Shown piece by piece: positions 47,186 through 60,477 of a stretch of 64,000 nucleotides of DNA. Both the position numbers and the translations under genes were made by a program. Position 1 is the first letter of the stretch. Each line of letters starts with the position of its first letter. The DNA comes from Paragordius varius. Its lineage: Eukaryota; Nematomorpha. Under the pieces are notes generated by a model, which saw only the letters and a list, made by a program, of their open reading frames with translations, was not told the DNA's origin and did not search any database. The stretch lies in NCBI GenBank assembly GCA_964247055.1, contig OZ176052.1, positions 124,001-188,000 on the forward strand, read 5' to 3'.

Positions 47186-50100
47186 TCATATACGGGGATA
47201 AAATATTTTCCTGGGGTTTTCTTTTTCAGTTGTTTTATGAGTTTCTGACAATGAAATAATAGGACCGTCACCTATTTGTGTGGATGATGTTTCAAACAGA
47301 GCTGGTGTTAAATTTAACCACATTTTAGCCATTATATTAGGGTCTTTGTCATTATTTTGTTCAAAGTTATGACTTAAAAGCAGACAACTCAATGATTCAA
47401 GGATTGTTTGAGTAAATTTTTCATCTTTTAACAATTCAAAGGGGGGAATAATATTATTCTGTGAGTTTGAAGAATCCTTGCACATTAAACATTTCAAGAT
47501 TTCTGGAAACATGATTTGAGGAGAATTACTCATTATAAGAGTCAATAGATTATGTGCTAGCCTGGGTACAAATGCCAACATAAGGAGTGAAGAAAAGAAA
47601 AGGGCATTCATGGTGGCTTCAATCAAATTCTGAGTTTGAATCCAAAGTTCTGTTAGATTTTCTGTTTTCTTTAAAAGAGATTCATTCTTTTCTTGTCTAA
47701 AAACAAATATATGAAATGGAAAATTTTTATTTAAAATTATTTTGTTAAAAAAAATAAATAGCCTTGAGAACTAAGTTATTGATTAAGTATATGACTACAT
47801 TTTAAAATCAAGAATTGATTACAATTCAGCTTAATAGAGTTTACTAATTGTAAAAAATTTAGATTTAAATAAATTCAATTATTGCTAAAATGACATATTT
47901 CAATTGATACAATGAACCAAAATCCAATTAAACGGAAATTAACACAAAATTTACAATTTTTGTTATAACAACTTGGAGAAACACGCGTCAAGCCTAAATA
48001 ATCAACCTAATAGTTAAATCCATTTTTTTTAAACATCATTTAACTATAAATACAGTAAAGATTGAAATTATACGGATTAAAAATAAAGACAAATATTTTT
48101 ATCTAAAAGACAACAATACTTTATAAAACCCTCATTTTCTCAAAAAAGTTACTTGGTTACAATTGTAAAATATAGATTTGATTGTGTCAGTAATATATAT
48201 TTCTTCACATTTTGCCATTAAAAACAATGAGTTATATTGAAATAAATGAAGATATAAAAAAAAGGTTTGTCTTTCAGATAAAAATATTTGTCTTTAAATT
48301 TTACATTTTGTCCGTATAATTTCAGTTTTTACTGTGTAAAGCTAAAAAAAATATGCTAAATAAGATTTCCCACTACTTTCTAAAAAGGGTCCATGGTTTA
48401 ATTTCTTCGAACCGTGCATTACAAGGACTTGATAGAGTTGACAACATGATATCCAAAGCTTTATCAAACCGTAAAACATTGGGTGAACAAAAATTCTGAA
48501 AATCCCTTACCATATGATTGGGTTTTTGTAATAAGTCTGAAGAGGGAGATGAACATAATCCGCCTTTAAAGTAATCAAACCAGGGATCTTTAAAAGTTTG
48601 ATTTGAAGGACCTAATGTAAAAAGAATATATAAATATATTGGATATATAACAATCGAGTATTTGGCTAAATTTATAAGCTTGACTGTAAAATAATATCCG
48701 TTAAAAATGACAAAAAAATTTTCCATATGTGTCTATCAAAAACGATATGAAGTAGAAAAATGTATTATCCATAATTGCTGTTATATATCATTTACATTCT
48801 AATTTAACCCAGGAACTATCAAATCCATACAAATTTACCCTAAAAAATACCAGTTTGTGGACAAAATTAATTGATAATCAAGATAAAATATAATATTTTG
48901 CACAATATATCATTTTTTTCGGTTTTAAAACCCCGGTAGAAAAAAACAGTTTTTTAATTAGTTAATATGAATAACTTTATTGAGATACAAGATACATTTA
49001 CATTTGCAGTGAAATTTAATCGACTGGTTATAACTGTGTAAAAACTTCATTTTGTTAATTATTAAGTAATCTAAAATCCAACTCTAAGTATAATATATAA
49101 ATTACTAAATTAAAAATTTTACATGTTTGATTAAACTGATCCATATTGTTTGTTCTGAATTTAGAGATGAGAACAGATGTTCGATTCCATAAATTGCCAA
49201 TATTATTGGCTAAATCAGTATTCACCATATCTTTCAACCTAAAATACTCATATTTTTTTCAATGAAAAACGATATTTTTTGATTCCTAATAAAATCTATA
49301 TAATTACACTTGGAAAATAGTTTATATCTTTATTCCTTACTATAAAAAATTTGCTTAAATGTTATCTTATTTTACTCTATTTTATAGATTTTTTTGTTAA
49401 ATTTACTTTGCTTTTTTATGAAAAAAAAATAATACCTTTGTTCATTGAAATTGGAATCTTGAGTTATATCAGCACCACCCTTTAAAAGGGCCCAAGTTAG
49501 CCCTTCAGAACTTCCAAAACCATTTTTTGCGTCTGACAGGATCTCTGGGTCTATAGAGTTACCCAAACTTTTTGACATCTAATTGAGTAAAAAACGGAAA
49601 TTACAGTAAAAACTTAAATTATACGGACAAAACGTAAAAATTAACATTTTTTCTAAAAAGAACCATATTTAAATATAACTTATTTATTGATAAAATAGCA
49701 AATTGTGAAATAGATATATATATATGACTAAAACAATAAATTTTTATTTTACAATTTAAAAAAGTATGGTTGTAAAAAATTGTCTTTATATTTTTAATTT
49801 TGTCAGTATAATTGCTATATTTACTTTAATATGTCAACTATTTGTAAAAACTTAAATAATTAACCATTTTTACTCCTAATTTTCGATATGAAAAACCTAA
49901 CAAATCGAAATTAATGGAAATCTAGATTCATAATATTGTTCTCGTATTTTATCCTTTAATATTCTATATATTTTCATTATATTTCCCAAAATATCAAATT
50001 TTAAGTTTAAATGAATTTTAAAATAAAAAAAGATTTTGATTTTGATTTTAGAAAACTTTTTGTCCTTGAATGGTCCAATGTGAATGACAAATAATTTTTT

Positions 50101-53100
50101 GAGGTAAATCTAAATCACTGGCAATCAAGAGGGCAGGCCAGAGAATAGCGTGGAATTTAAGAATATCTTTTCCGATCACCTGATGTGTTGGGGGCCAACA
50201 GAATTTAGATTCTTGCCTTGATTTCTCAATACTGATTTGGTTTTCATTAGAATCTATATAATAAATATTCCTTGAAAAAACTATTACTATTAGATATTAC
50301 GAGTAAAAATCAAAAATAAATGACATTAAGTTTGTAGAGTATAAAAGCAAGCAATATAATAGCACAATATTTTCGTTTGTTACGATAAATTAGTTTTTTT
50401 ATTTAAATCCACACAACATTTATATGTAAAATCAATATGCTCGAAGATTCGAATTTCCAAAATAAAAAAATAAATTACCATATGGTACTACCTTTTTGTA
50501 AAACACCAAATTAATACTTATCTTAAAAAAGTATATTTCTCTTATAAAACTTACTTGGACGGACTTTTATTACTTTAACGCTTCCTTATAAATTTTATTA
50601 TGTTCTCTATATATAAATTTACCTGCCGAGAATTCTTGAGATATCAGAGCATCTAACCCAGAAACTGTAAGATAATTGGCAAGCGCATCAAACCAAACAT
50701 AAATCTACACTATTCCAAAAAAACATATTCGGACAAAACGTAAAAGGACCCCATTTTTATATATATTCCTTATTCATGGTTTTTCGAGTTAAATTTTTTT
50801 ACTATTTGTGTTTTCTTTACATTTTAACTTTTATTGTAAAATAAATTATATTATATGAAAGCGCATATTTCAAAAAAATTTGAAAAAAAAAATGAATTTT
50901 ACCAAAAATAAATTTTCCTTATTTTACTTACCGTTTGTGAGGGCTCGTTTGGAACAGTCAGGGCCCAAGGAACGCGATCAGCTGATCTGGAGACTGAAAT
51001 TTCTTTGTCACTCAATTCCTCGAGGTAAGACAGACATAAATTTACAAAAGTTTCAGATTTTGTCGTCGTGGCAGAATTGTCTTTATGCGTAACAGTTGAA
51101 GGACAAATGGGACACTCTGAGAAGACAAAAAATAAAATACAGGGAATAACCAAAAGATAAATGTAAAATTTAAGGTTTAAATTCATTTTTTTAACCTTTA
51201 ATTAATAAAAATTTTGTGCATTAATGTCCTACGATACAAATTGGGTAATTTTCCTCCCAATGCCTATCTTAAATCAAATATATATAGTTAATTAAAGAAT
51301 ACATCAAACACGAGCAATTACAGTAAAAAGTAAAATTATACGCAAGGACAAAACGTGAAAATATAAAAACAAATATTTTTCAAAAAGATAACCATACCTT
51401 TTTAATCTTGGCTTTTGTTTAATGTAACTCAATGTTTTAAACTACAAAGTATAATATAGAAATGTAAATTGTTAACACAATCAATGTATTTTACGATCGT
51501 AATTAAATGTTATTTATAGGCTAAATCAAGGTTTAAAAAAGTATGGGTTTGTTTTTTGAAAAAAAATTATCATTATATTTTTATATTTTGTCCTTACGTA
51601 AAATTTCAATTTTTACTGTAAATAACATCAATGCCCCCCTCTAAAATATGTATAAAAAAATAAAATCATGTAAAAAACTTCATTAATTGTTTGGGGGCGA
51701 AGACAAAAATATACCCCATATAGGTAAAACGCACCAAAAAGCAAAAATAATGCTAATTTAGATTTTTCATGCCACTATTATAGACAAATATACTAGTTAA
51801 AACTAAAATGTACAGTAAAAATCGAAATAATAGTTTTTTAATTTTTTAAAACCTATTTTTTAAATATAACTAACTCATTGTTTAAAACTGCAAAGTTATT
51901 CTAAATTCTCCATTTCACAAATGTAATTATATAGTTTATGAACAAAATATCAAAGTTTAAGAATTATGAGTATCTTTTTAAAACATATTAGCCTTTATAT
52001 TTTTACATTTAGTCGATAATTTTTAAATTAAATTTTTACAGTATAAAAACTGATGGAATATGTATGATAAAACTCACATATAATAGTCAAATTAGTGTGG
52101 GGTAATTAACTACCCTGAGAATTTGTATCAAAAAGTAAAAATAAAAACCTGGTTGAAGTAACCAAGTACGTATTTTATCAGCAATGGTAGAATTCAATCG
52201 AAAAACATAAGTTGGTTCAGAAACCCAGTGAACTGAAGAGTTATTTGATTTTCTAAACCCAATTTTATTTCCATCCATATCAGTTTGCTAAATATATAAT
52301 TACAGCAAAATTAAATTTATATAAATAAAACTAATATTAATTATTCATTTTTTAAATGATAAAAATTGGAATATTTATAATTTTATGCCTATGACATTAT
52401 TATGTTTGAAAAATATTTCAACAGTTTTTTTTTCAAATTTTGTCTTAAAAACTTAATTTTTCTTACATCAAAATTTTAGGGTATAATACTGCATAATTCA
52501 CCAAAAAACTTTAATTAATTACAAAAATAAATTTTGGGATACAAATAAAAACGCCGCCTATAAAATGCAAAGACACCTGATCCAATATAGTTTCATAGTT
52601 CGGAACGAATTCTTCTGCAATTGAATCATACCATCCAAAATAGCAAGATTTATAAATCATTTTTTGTTCCATCAAACGATTCCAAAGCCAATAAACTACA
52701 CGTTTATGTCTTATATATATATATATATAAGTGAATTTTAAGCTTTAAAATTAAATGGTAATTAAAATTGGGTCTAAGGGGTCTTAAAATATAATAATGA
52801 CAACTCCTTTTTTTAATCACCGATGAAAAATTTAATTGTTACTGAAAATAAGAGTAAAAAAATTATTTTTAATGAAAAATATAAAATGGTAAAATTTTTA
52901 ATTTGTGTAGATTTTCAAATTATACAAAAATAATTAGAACAATTCAACTCAATTTTATTAAATTATAATGCAATAGATATTTTATGGTTAAGGCAAACCG
53001 GTTATAATCTTTTATTTGTTGGAAACCAAACTTTAGTTAAAATTTTACCAATAATTACGGTATATTTTGCCTAAATATATACTTCTCATCGGTAGTTCGA

Positions 53101-53514
53101 ACAAAATGGGTGTTATTAAGCTTCATTGAATGGAATAGATTTTCAAACTTTGCCGATACATCTGAGCAGAATTTATGCAATGATTTGTGATTTGCAGAAC
53201 CTTATGTAATGTAATATAAAACCTAATTTTTGAGCAGTTTTATGAATTTTAGTTCCGTGTTCATCTGTTCCTGTCGAAAAAATTATACCGTTTTTATTTT
53301 TTTCATGGCACAAATTTATCCAATTATTTCGCAAAAGCTCATATCTGAAAATTGTGTTGGCTATCGTTGCCGAATAGTAGTGACCAAGGTGAGGAGGGGC
53401 ATTTGTATAAAATATTGGAGTCGTAACAAACAACTTTGGTTCTTTGCATTGGATTATTTGAGTTGAAAATCTTTTTAAAAAATTTGTTGGTTGAAAACAA
53501 GCATGCAGTTTCAT
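47186..53514 (-). CDS. MARS2: Mitochondrial-type methionyl-tRNA synthetase, complete
   Basis: Charges tRNA-Met, most likely in mitochondria. Eleven minus-strand exons: 53514-53223, 53200-53083, 52709-52577, 52287-52149, 51116-50932, 50704-50623, 50253-50057, 49578-49436, 49238-49123, 48611-48377 and 47696-47186, all phase-compatible; 716 residues (human MARS2 593). Class I signatures: HLGH within TNAPPHLGHYYSATIANT, TGTDEHGTKI, IYVWFDALANYLT, and KMSKS formed across the intron between exons 7 and 8 (QGQK|MSKSLGN). The N-terminus (FLKRFSTQ) could be an import signal. There is no zinc-knuckle pattern beyond a lone CPIC, as in the short mitochondrial type. The last exon adds about 170 residues after the anticodon-binding helices, longer than usual. 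MITE-A copies lie in several introns. Confidence 0.95.
48051..48338. repeat. MITE-A copy in the last MARS2 intron
   Basis: Left TACAGTAAAGATTGAAATTA, right TTTCAGTTTTTACTGTGTA. It ends just below the splice donor of exon 10. Confidence 0.88.
48783..48890. repeat. Fragment of the inverted 21-bp-repeat element
   Basis: TATCATTTACATTCTAATTT at the left, a few degenerate AACTATCAAATCC-type units, then ACCCTAAAAAATACCAGTTT. The rest of the element is missing. Confidence 0.5.
49602..49829. repeat. MITE-A copy in MARS2 intron
   Basis: Left TACAGTAAAAACTTAAATTA, then ACGGACAAAACGTAAAAATT. The right end is decayed (TGTCAGTATAATTGCTATAT). It lies 24 bp upstream of the exon that begins MSKSLGN. Confidence 0.8.
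50728..50838. repeat. MITE-A remnant in MARS2 intron
   Basis: Only the outer parts survive: CGGACAAAACGTAAAAGG on the left and ACATTTTAACTTTTATTGTA on the right, with the centre replaced by unrelated sequence. Confidence 0.55.
51319..51620. repeat. MITE-A copy in MARS2 intron
   Basis: TACAGTAAAAAGTAAAATTA at the left and TTTCAATTTTTACTGTA at the right, with a central CAATGTATTTTACGATCGTA block. Confidence 0.88.
51811..52043. repeat. Diverged MITE-A copy in MARS2 intron
   Basis: TACAGTAAAAATCGAAATAA at the left. The right arm (ATTTTTACATTTAGTCGATA) ends AATTTTTACAGTA. Central sequence is heavily decayed. It is less than 200 bp from the previous copy. Confidence 0.7.
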
Positions 53515-54755
53515 AAACGCCCTTTGTCATATGTAGCATATTTATTTTTTGATCAGAAAATTTATTTAATATAAATGCCATAAAATATTTAAAATTCAAA
53601 ATCAAATCTTTCTCTTTCTATTTCTTTTACATTTGAAAAAATTATTCAGTGATGTCCTAAATTTATATACAAACTAATATAATCAGTATGGTTCTTTTTT
53701 GGTGTTTAGTTATTTATTTATAAATATTTATAAACCTTTATGAAGAAGCGCACATTATGACAAATGTTTTTTATATCCTATCCAAAAATATTTTTAATGT
53801 ATGCTAAATTCTTAAATATTTAAGTAAATTTTAAAAATATTGACAAAATTTTATAAAATTTATAGCACTTTATTAATTTATGTTTAGTTTTTTAACCTCA
53901 AAGATATTATAGATTGGGGTACCTAAATATACAATATTAAACAAAATATATTAGCTTTGGGAGGGAACAAAATTTATGTAAGCATGTTACCTCAAATATC
54001 ACCGTTAAATTTTTTATATCGCTAAAAATTATAAATTTCAAAATTAGCTCTAACAATTATGAAGCTCCAATTCTTTAGACATTACAAACCTGTTAATGAT
54101 AGCAATCTTGTCTCAGTTTTTAATGCCAAAAGGTATTAAATATACTTTGATAAAAATCCAAATCCAATTTTCCATTTCATCATAATCAAAATTTTAAGCA
54201 ATAAAGGTTTTTAACTTCATATAGCCATTATTAGTCAAATAGTAAAAAAAATAATCTATGATCCATGGATATTTTAGCAATTTTAACAATTACTTTTTAC
54301 CCTTTTTGGAAGATATTAGAACGAGACCACTGAATTTTAGGTATAGAAGTGCAACCGGGTCGTTTCCTAAAAATTGATATATAAATCCATAGTGATGAAA
54401 ATGAATTCGTTACAAGGAAAGGGAACCAAATATTATTTGATTCTCTTCTGAGAAGTTTTTTTTCCAAGGATATCTATCTAAAATATTTAACTACCAATGC
54501 GAAATCCTTTAATACCATATACATAAATACTGATGAGATTTATTTTACTATACATATTAACGAATTGACTATGAAATACATCAAATGATAAATATAAAGC
54601 ATCATAATTGTGAATAGAATAATTAAGAGGCTTTAAAGGGCAGGGCGGATAATATTGCAAACATATTGTATCTGTGTGCATTTTTTACATTTTTCAAAAT
54701 TAAATAAAATATATATAAATACAATAAATGACAAATAATATTCATAATATATATA
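53515..54755. other. Spacer between MARS2 and the LIM-homeobox gene
   Basis: Should contain the MARS2 promoter (minus strand) and the 3' end of the LIM-homeobox transcript. A minus-strand open frame at 54681-54487 has no domain or splice support. No MITE copy was recognised here. An AATAAA on the minus strand near 54757-54762 could end the LIM-homeobox transcript. Confidence 0.4.
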
Positions 54756-54938
54756 TTTATTGGACGTGATATAATTATAGCAAGGAATTTCTCTTTTTTC
54801 AAGGTCTTTGAATTCTATTTATATTAAGATTCACACTTTTAATCAAATAAATTTTTAAGTAGCTGTGGTTTTGTATTAGTTTAATAATTTATGCTACACT
54901 GAGTACTCTTTCAATTCAAATTATCATGATTATGAACA

Positions 54939-57900
54939 TTAAGGATTACTAAGCGATTGATTTGAATGGACGGAATGTTGTGGTGGGGTGATACTATACG
55001 AATGCGTTGTTGAGTATATATTCTGATCAAAAAAAGCCATGTTTTCTCTTTTTCCTGAATTTTTCTCAGTGAAATTGCCAGTATTTTCCGTATTAATACC
55101 AATTTCCTCACCATCATGGTGACTGTCATAATATTCATAATATTCAGCAGGACAGTCGTCTTGCTGGCTATAAAAATTATTATTTTCCGTGTCCAGTTGA
55201 TCAATTTCTTCGTCTTCTGTTTCGTCGTCAACATAATCGTCCATATAAAAGGAATTTGAAGTGGAACAACCGCCCCCTACTTCACCACTCCCCAGCTGCT
55301 GTTGTTGTTGCTTTGAGGATAGACTCCTACGAAATTTGGCGCGCGCGTTTTGAAACCAAACCTTAGAATCACATATATATATATATATATGGTATATAGT
55401 CAGAGCAAATTTATTTGAAAAATTATTGGAATAAAGATAAAAAACGACCAGTTTAACAACTGAAACATTTGTACTTGCTGTTTTAGTTTATAAATTATGT
55501 GCGTTTAATAAATTCTAGTCAGGTCAAGATATAATAAAATTTGCAAAAGTCATAATCCTCAATCCTTATGCGCATATATCACTATTAGTTTTATAAAGAA
55601 AGCCTAAAGATTCATTAAAAAAAGGGAAAAATTAGCGTAAACCCCATTGAGGAATTTAGTAGGTGACTATTAAAAATACATATATATTAGATACTTGGAG
55701 AACTCGTTTAGACAGACCCGTTTTTTGTGACAATTGTTTCAAGTCCTTGGCGTCTGGATTGTGATTTGCGGCAAAGTAAGTTTTCATCGTTTTTAGTTGG
55801 TGATGTTTGAAAGATGTCCTAAGTCGCTTATTTCTTAAATGATGCATTGGATGGTGATGATGAAAATGGAATGGTAAAATATGATGTGCTCCTCCAGGAT
55901 TATGAGAAATCGAAGTCGTAGAAGAATGGAAATGGGGTGGTATAAAGGGGTAGGGTTGTACCCCAAATACTCCTGGGGTTTGATCGCTTCCTAGAGCTGG
56001 AAAAAAGGGCGGTTTTATAGCCCCTGAAGTACTAGTAGTAAATGGATTGACAAAATCTAAGGCGGTTTTATGTTCATCAATTGTCTTTACAATGGTCAAT
56101 TTTGGAAAGTTTGATGTTTCCTTTTCTAGGGCATAAGGTAGTTGGGTTGGTAAGAGATCATTTGAAGGATTATTTGGAAAAAATGTGTGAAAGCTTTTTC
56201 TTTGAGGATAACACATGTCAGTTCCTTCACCAAGGGTGGGATCCATCCCTTGATTCAATGACCTTAATGGGTCAGTTTCAGCGATCGTTGGAGTAAAGTT
56301 TTGTTCAGGATCTTGAACAGAAGTCGTCTCTAATTTTTTGATAGTTTCCAAATTTTGTGCTATTTGACAAACGGTTGGACCATTTACAGCATCATTTTTA
56401 GTGTTAGGCTCGGTGACTTTTTTCGTTTCATCCGCATTTTCTATCGCTGTTTTACGTTTTTTCTTTTTGACGGTTGAAGTCGCTTTTTTAGTAGACGCTT
56501 GTTTAGCGGGGGCTGAAATTTGAGAGGACGGATCTGTATTCAATTTTGGAAGCGGTGAAGTATCGCTACCAATTCCCTTGTCTTTAACAAATTTCTCTTC
56601 AGAAAAACAACTTTTTAAATCGTTGCGGTTATCTGGTGTATTTGTCACATAACTTGACATGCTAAGATTTTCACCATGTCCGCCATATATCAAAGGAGGA
56701 TGGTTTGAATAAAATATGTCATTATAATAAAACATTGAAGAGTTATTTTGGCCAAAGGGAGTTAAATATAGATTTTCCATATCACTATTCATAAACGCAT
56801 CATATGGATTTGAGTTACCACCATAACTTTCATTATTATAGTTGAGAAAATTATGGTAAGAATTATAAAAAGAGGGATGGTAAAACATGGGTTGATTTGA
56901 TAAAAAATTATCATGAGAATGAAAAGATTGCAAATGTCGAAAACAAATCAGCTGAGTTTCTCCCTCGTGTGCAATTCCTCCAAACTGTTTAACTCGAAAG
57001 GATTCACCTGTCCTTAGCACGTTGGAACAAATATGGCATTTGAAACATTCAACGTGAAAATATGCGATAGTGTTGTTAATAAAATTGGTATTCTCAATAG
57101 AATTTTCATTTTTCTTTGGGGACATTGTTTTAAGTTTCATGACTAAATCTGTCGGTTCAAGGCTTTGGTGACAAGTTTGACAATCAATTTTCGGATTCGA
57201 AGTTTTAGAATAAATTTCTTCGGAAACATTGTCAAGATCGGATGATTTTAAAGAGCCATCTTCCTTTTTAAACAACCTATTATAATGTATTGTAAATAAT
57301 AAAGTATCTCAATAAAATATTTAGATTTTTTCAGTTATATTCCGTTAATAGGTAATTCTTCGCATAATTTAACTCTTATGCAGGGATTGGTTTATTAAAA
57401 ATGATTTTTGCATCCTTATTACGACATACAATAGTTTTGATATGTTAACCTTATTTATTTTTCATTTTTTAATTTAGATACATTATAAAAGTTTTACCAT
57501 GGCCATCTGTATAAAGTCCCTAAGAAACAAATAGCTTAAAGTCAATCCGGAACTACGAACGGTTTGATTTCCATTTCCCGATTGATATCGCACAATCGAT
57601 TATATTAATATTGTCTGCCTACTACTTGTTAATTTCATATTATAATTCAAATAATAACCAATAAATTTTATTACAAAAAGGGCACAATCTAATAAGATAG
57701 CATACTGTTTATATTTTATGTCATTTTTTTCTGTGAACAATATGCTTTTTAACTTGTTTCTTTGTCACTTTATTTAATAATCCTCTTTTGTTCCAACAAT
57801 ATTTTTATGACTCTCATTGTTAGGAAAAAGCAAAAACTATAAAATATATTCCACAATTTATGAATAGACACGCGTCTGTCTTAATAAACTAAATAAACTA

Positions 57901-59238
57901 AATATATACAGTAGCGTATGGCATAAAACAATATTAGTCCATAAAAGGATAAAAAAATTTTTTTTAAAAAAAAAACAAGCGGATATTATGGATATGTGTA
58001 TAGACAGTTAGGTTTATTTTATTAAAAAACATTTTTATTCTTTTATGGACTAATAATGTTTTATGCCATACGCTACTGTATATTGTAAATCATTTTTTTA
58101 TTGTTTAGACATAACTGATTTGTTCTATTAATTCTAATTCTATTGTATTGTAATTTAACAATAGAATAAACCTAAGCATGTTTAAAATTATGGATTCACA
58201 ATAGTGAAGAACAGAGAAAACTGGCAAATTGACAAAGACAAAATTAAAGCATAAAAACCATATTCTAAACATATTGTGTGGAGTTTTAAAGCGTGGCTTT
58301 TTTCTACAGTACACCTACCTTTGTTGTCAAGAAATAAAATTTTCTAGCTATCACCTTAAGAAGATTTAAGAAAAATCCTAGGAATATGGTGGTAAAAATA
58401 GAAATATCCCACAACTTTTACTATAAAATATGGTTGATAAAATGATTAAATATTGATTATAGTTAAAGAGCAATCAAAATTTGAACGAAGCGGTAATTTC
58501 TTTGATGTTATTACATAAAGATAGCCATGATGTCAAAAGATCCCTATCTTATTATGCAATGGATTTTATAGGCTGTTGTTTAATTAGTGCAATATTTTTG
58601 ATTTCTAATCAGTTTTATATATGATGGGTATTTAAATTTTATTAAAAAAAATAAGTTTTATAGTGGTTTCTTGGTGTTTTGATTTTATGTATAATAGGTA
58701 AAAACAAACTTATTAGTTTTAAACAATAAAAGTGGATAAAATATTACTAACTATGCATTTCCGCTCCCCGCTATGAATACATTTCATTTTATTGTTAATA
58801 ATTTAAATTTGAAAATTTTTTTATTGAGATTATCTGATAATCTACTTTTTGTATTAGACTAGGCTATTTATCTATTAATATATATATATATATATCCGAA
58901 ATTCTCCTATAAATGCGTTTATATATATGAAATCAAAAACCTAAAACTTAAATATATTCCATAAACTTTTAATCTTGTAAAAATTATATATAATAAAAAA
59001 TTTACCTTTCGTAATCCTGTCTACACAAAATTTGTCCATGTTTAACAAAACAACTTTTTAAGCATTTTTCATTGAGTTGAATGTCGCAAATGTCACATTT
59101 TAAACATTTTTCATGCCAATAGTTTTTGGGGCCTGTTGATATTTTTGCCTCACATAAAGTTAATAAATAACGGTCTAGGATGAGTTCTTTACAACCAAAA
59201 CATACCACAGGTGTCGATTGAATAATTTTGTCATTCAT
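54939..59238 (-). CDS. ap: LIM-homeodomain transcription factor, apterous/Lhx2/9 class
   Basis: Nuclear DNA-binding regulator of cell fate. Exons: 59238-59006, 57276-55695 and 55361-54939, phase-compatible; 745 residues. LIM1 (about 13-77): CFGC, WHEKCLKCDIC, ILCRQD. LIM2 (about 110-185): CQTC, FHVECFKCHIC, LICFRH. Both have longer first fingers than usual. Residues 186-558 are low-complexity, rich in N, Y, S, P and H, with a basic block KKKKRKTA that may be a nuclear signal. The homeodomain (about 560-618) has RLRTSFKHHQLKTMKTYFA, NHNPDAKDLKQL and VWFQNARAKFRR, nearly identical to Lhx2/9 and apterous; an intron interrupts it at Q|V before WFQN. The C-terminal tail is acidic (DDYVDDETEDEEID). 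Vertebrate Lhx2/9 is about 400 residues, so this protein is much longer, mainly in the linker. Confidence 0.94.
57907..58080. repeat. MITE-B copy in the first intron of the LIM-homeobox gene
   Basis: TACAGTAGCGTATGGCATAA and the inverse ending GCCATACGCTACTGTA. Its arms are better preserved than those of the copy at 20016-20189. Confidence 0.9.
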
Positions 59239-60477
59239 GATTGAATATATATTAGAATGGGTTCAGTTTCTATAAAACGCATTTGAAATAATTTTGGGAA
59301 ATAATTCTAAAATGGAGTTTATAGTGAATCAAGCGTTCTGCTTTCGATTTTCTGCAAAATAATGATGTATGATTAAATTTTGGAATCAATATAGGATTTT
59401 CAAATCTTTTAGGAAAAAAATTGGTTCATAAGATTTTTTATTTATTATAATAAGAATTGGAAAAATTTAACCATAAAACCATATATATTTTTATATATCT
59501 TTCTTTTATTTGTATTTATACAATTCAATGAGAAATATTATATAATAAATATACATAGTTTCGTAAAATATTTTTTTATATTTTATTATGTATAATTCAA
59601 GATTTCTTAAGAGGATGCCGGGAAAGGCACGTGATTAATTAAAAATAATGAGCTGTATTTTTATTAATATTTTTTATATATAATTCAGAAAAATTGGATC
59701 CATAATACTATATATATAAAAGTATTAATATATTATCACTTTTTATATGGAGAGATGTTTTTGAAAAATATATGAAATTTTTAAAATTGTATTTATAATT
59801 ATTACATAATATAAAAATAATTTCTTATAATTTATAAAAAATCAAGTGGATTGATTATAAAATAAAAAATGTTAATTTTTAAGGGTTCAAGTATGTTTAA
59901 AAACGCGCCAATAAGACCAATGTTTAAAAAAATTTTATATTTACTGTCAATCATTGTACGTCAATCATAAGAATATTTAATAATTATTATCAAAAATATA
60001 TATAGTAGGCCGCAAAATTAATTATCCTTTAATATTTTTAAAGGCATAAAAACTCCCTTATTTATAATTCTTAATTTACCAATAAAGTGTAAATTTTTTT
60101 GTTATATTATGGACAAATTAAGTGTAATTATATTGAAACAAATGGGTTTTATAACTCCAAAATATTAGGGCGGCCCACGAGAAACTTCAATTACAGCATT
60201 TTACGAAATCTCAGTAAAATTAATTTTGTTAAACAAAAACACTCTATGAATTAATCTTACCCTATTTTAATGATGATGAATTAGCAAAAAAAATGTTGAA
60301 ATAAATAGTTGTTTTTTACACATTCTTTTCCTATATTTAAAATCTAATGAAATGTTTGTAAATGCGCCCAATATATTTTGCGACGCCATATTTATGTAGC
60401 GCGTGAAGGCAATTATGTTGGACAGGTCTTATTTAGAAAAGAGCTACTTTCAGATTTCTTAGAAAACTATTTAATAT

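Noticed and set aside
53339-53605. Longer minus-strand frame in place of the MARS2 start exon
   Set aside because: A different reading frame from the one carrying HLGH and TGTDEHG; the MARS2 ATG at 53514 is preferred.
54487-54681. Minus-strand frame of 64 codons starting MHTDTICLQYYPPCP
   Set aside because: No family similarity and no splice link to the LIM-homeobox gene, whose frame already ends at 54939.
54911-55234. Second minus-strand frame of 107 codons overlapping the homeobox C-terminus
   Set aside because: Shadow frame; the overlapping frame continues directly from WFQNARAKFRR and is the real one.
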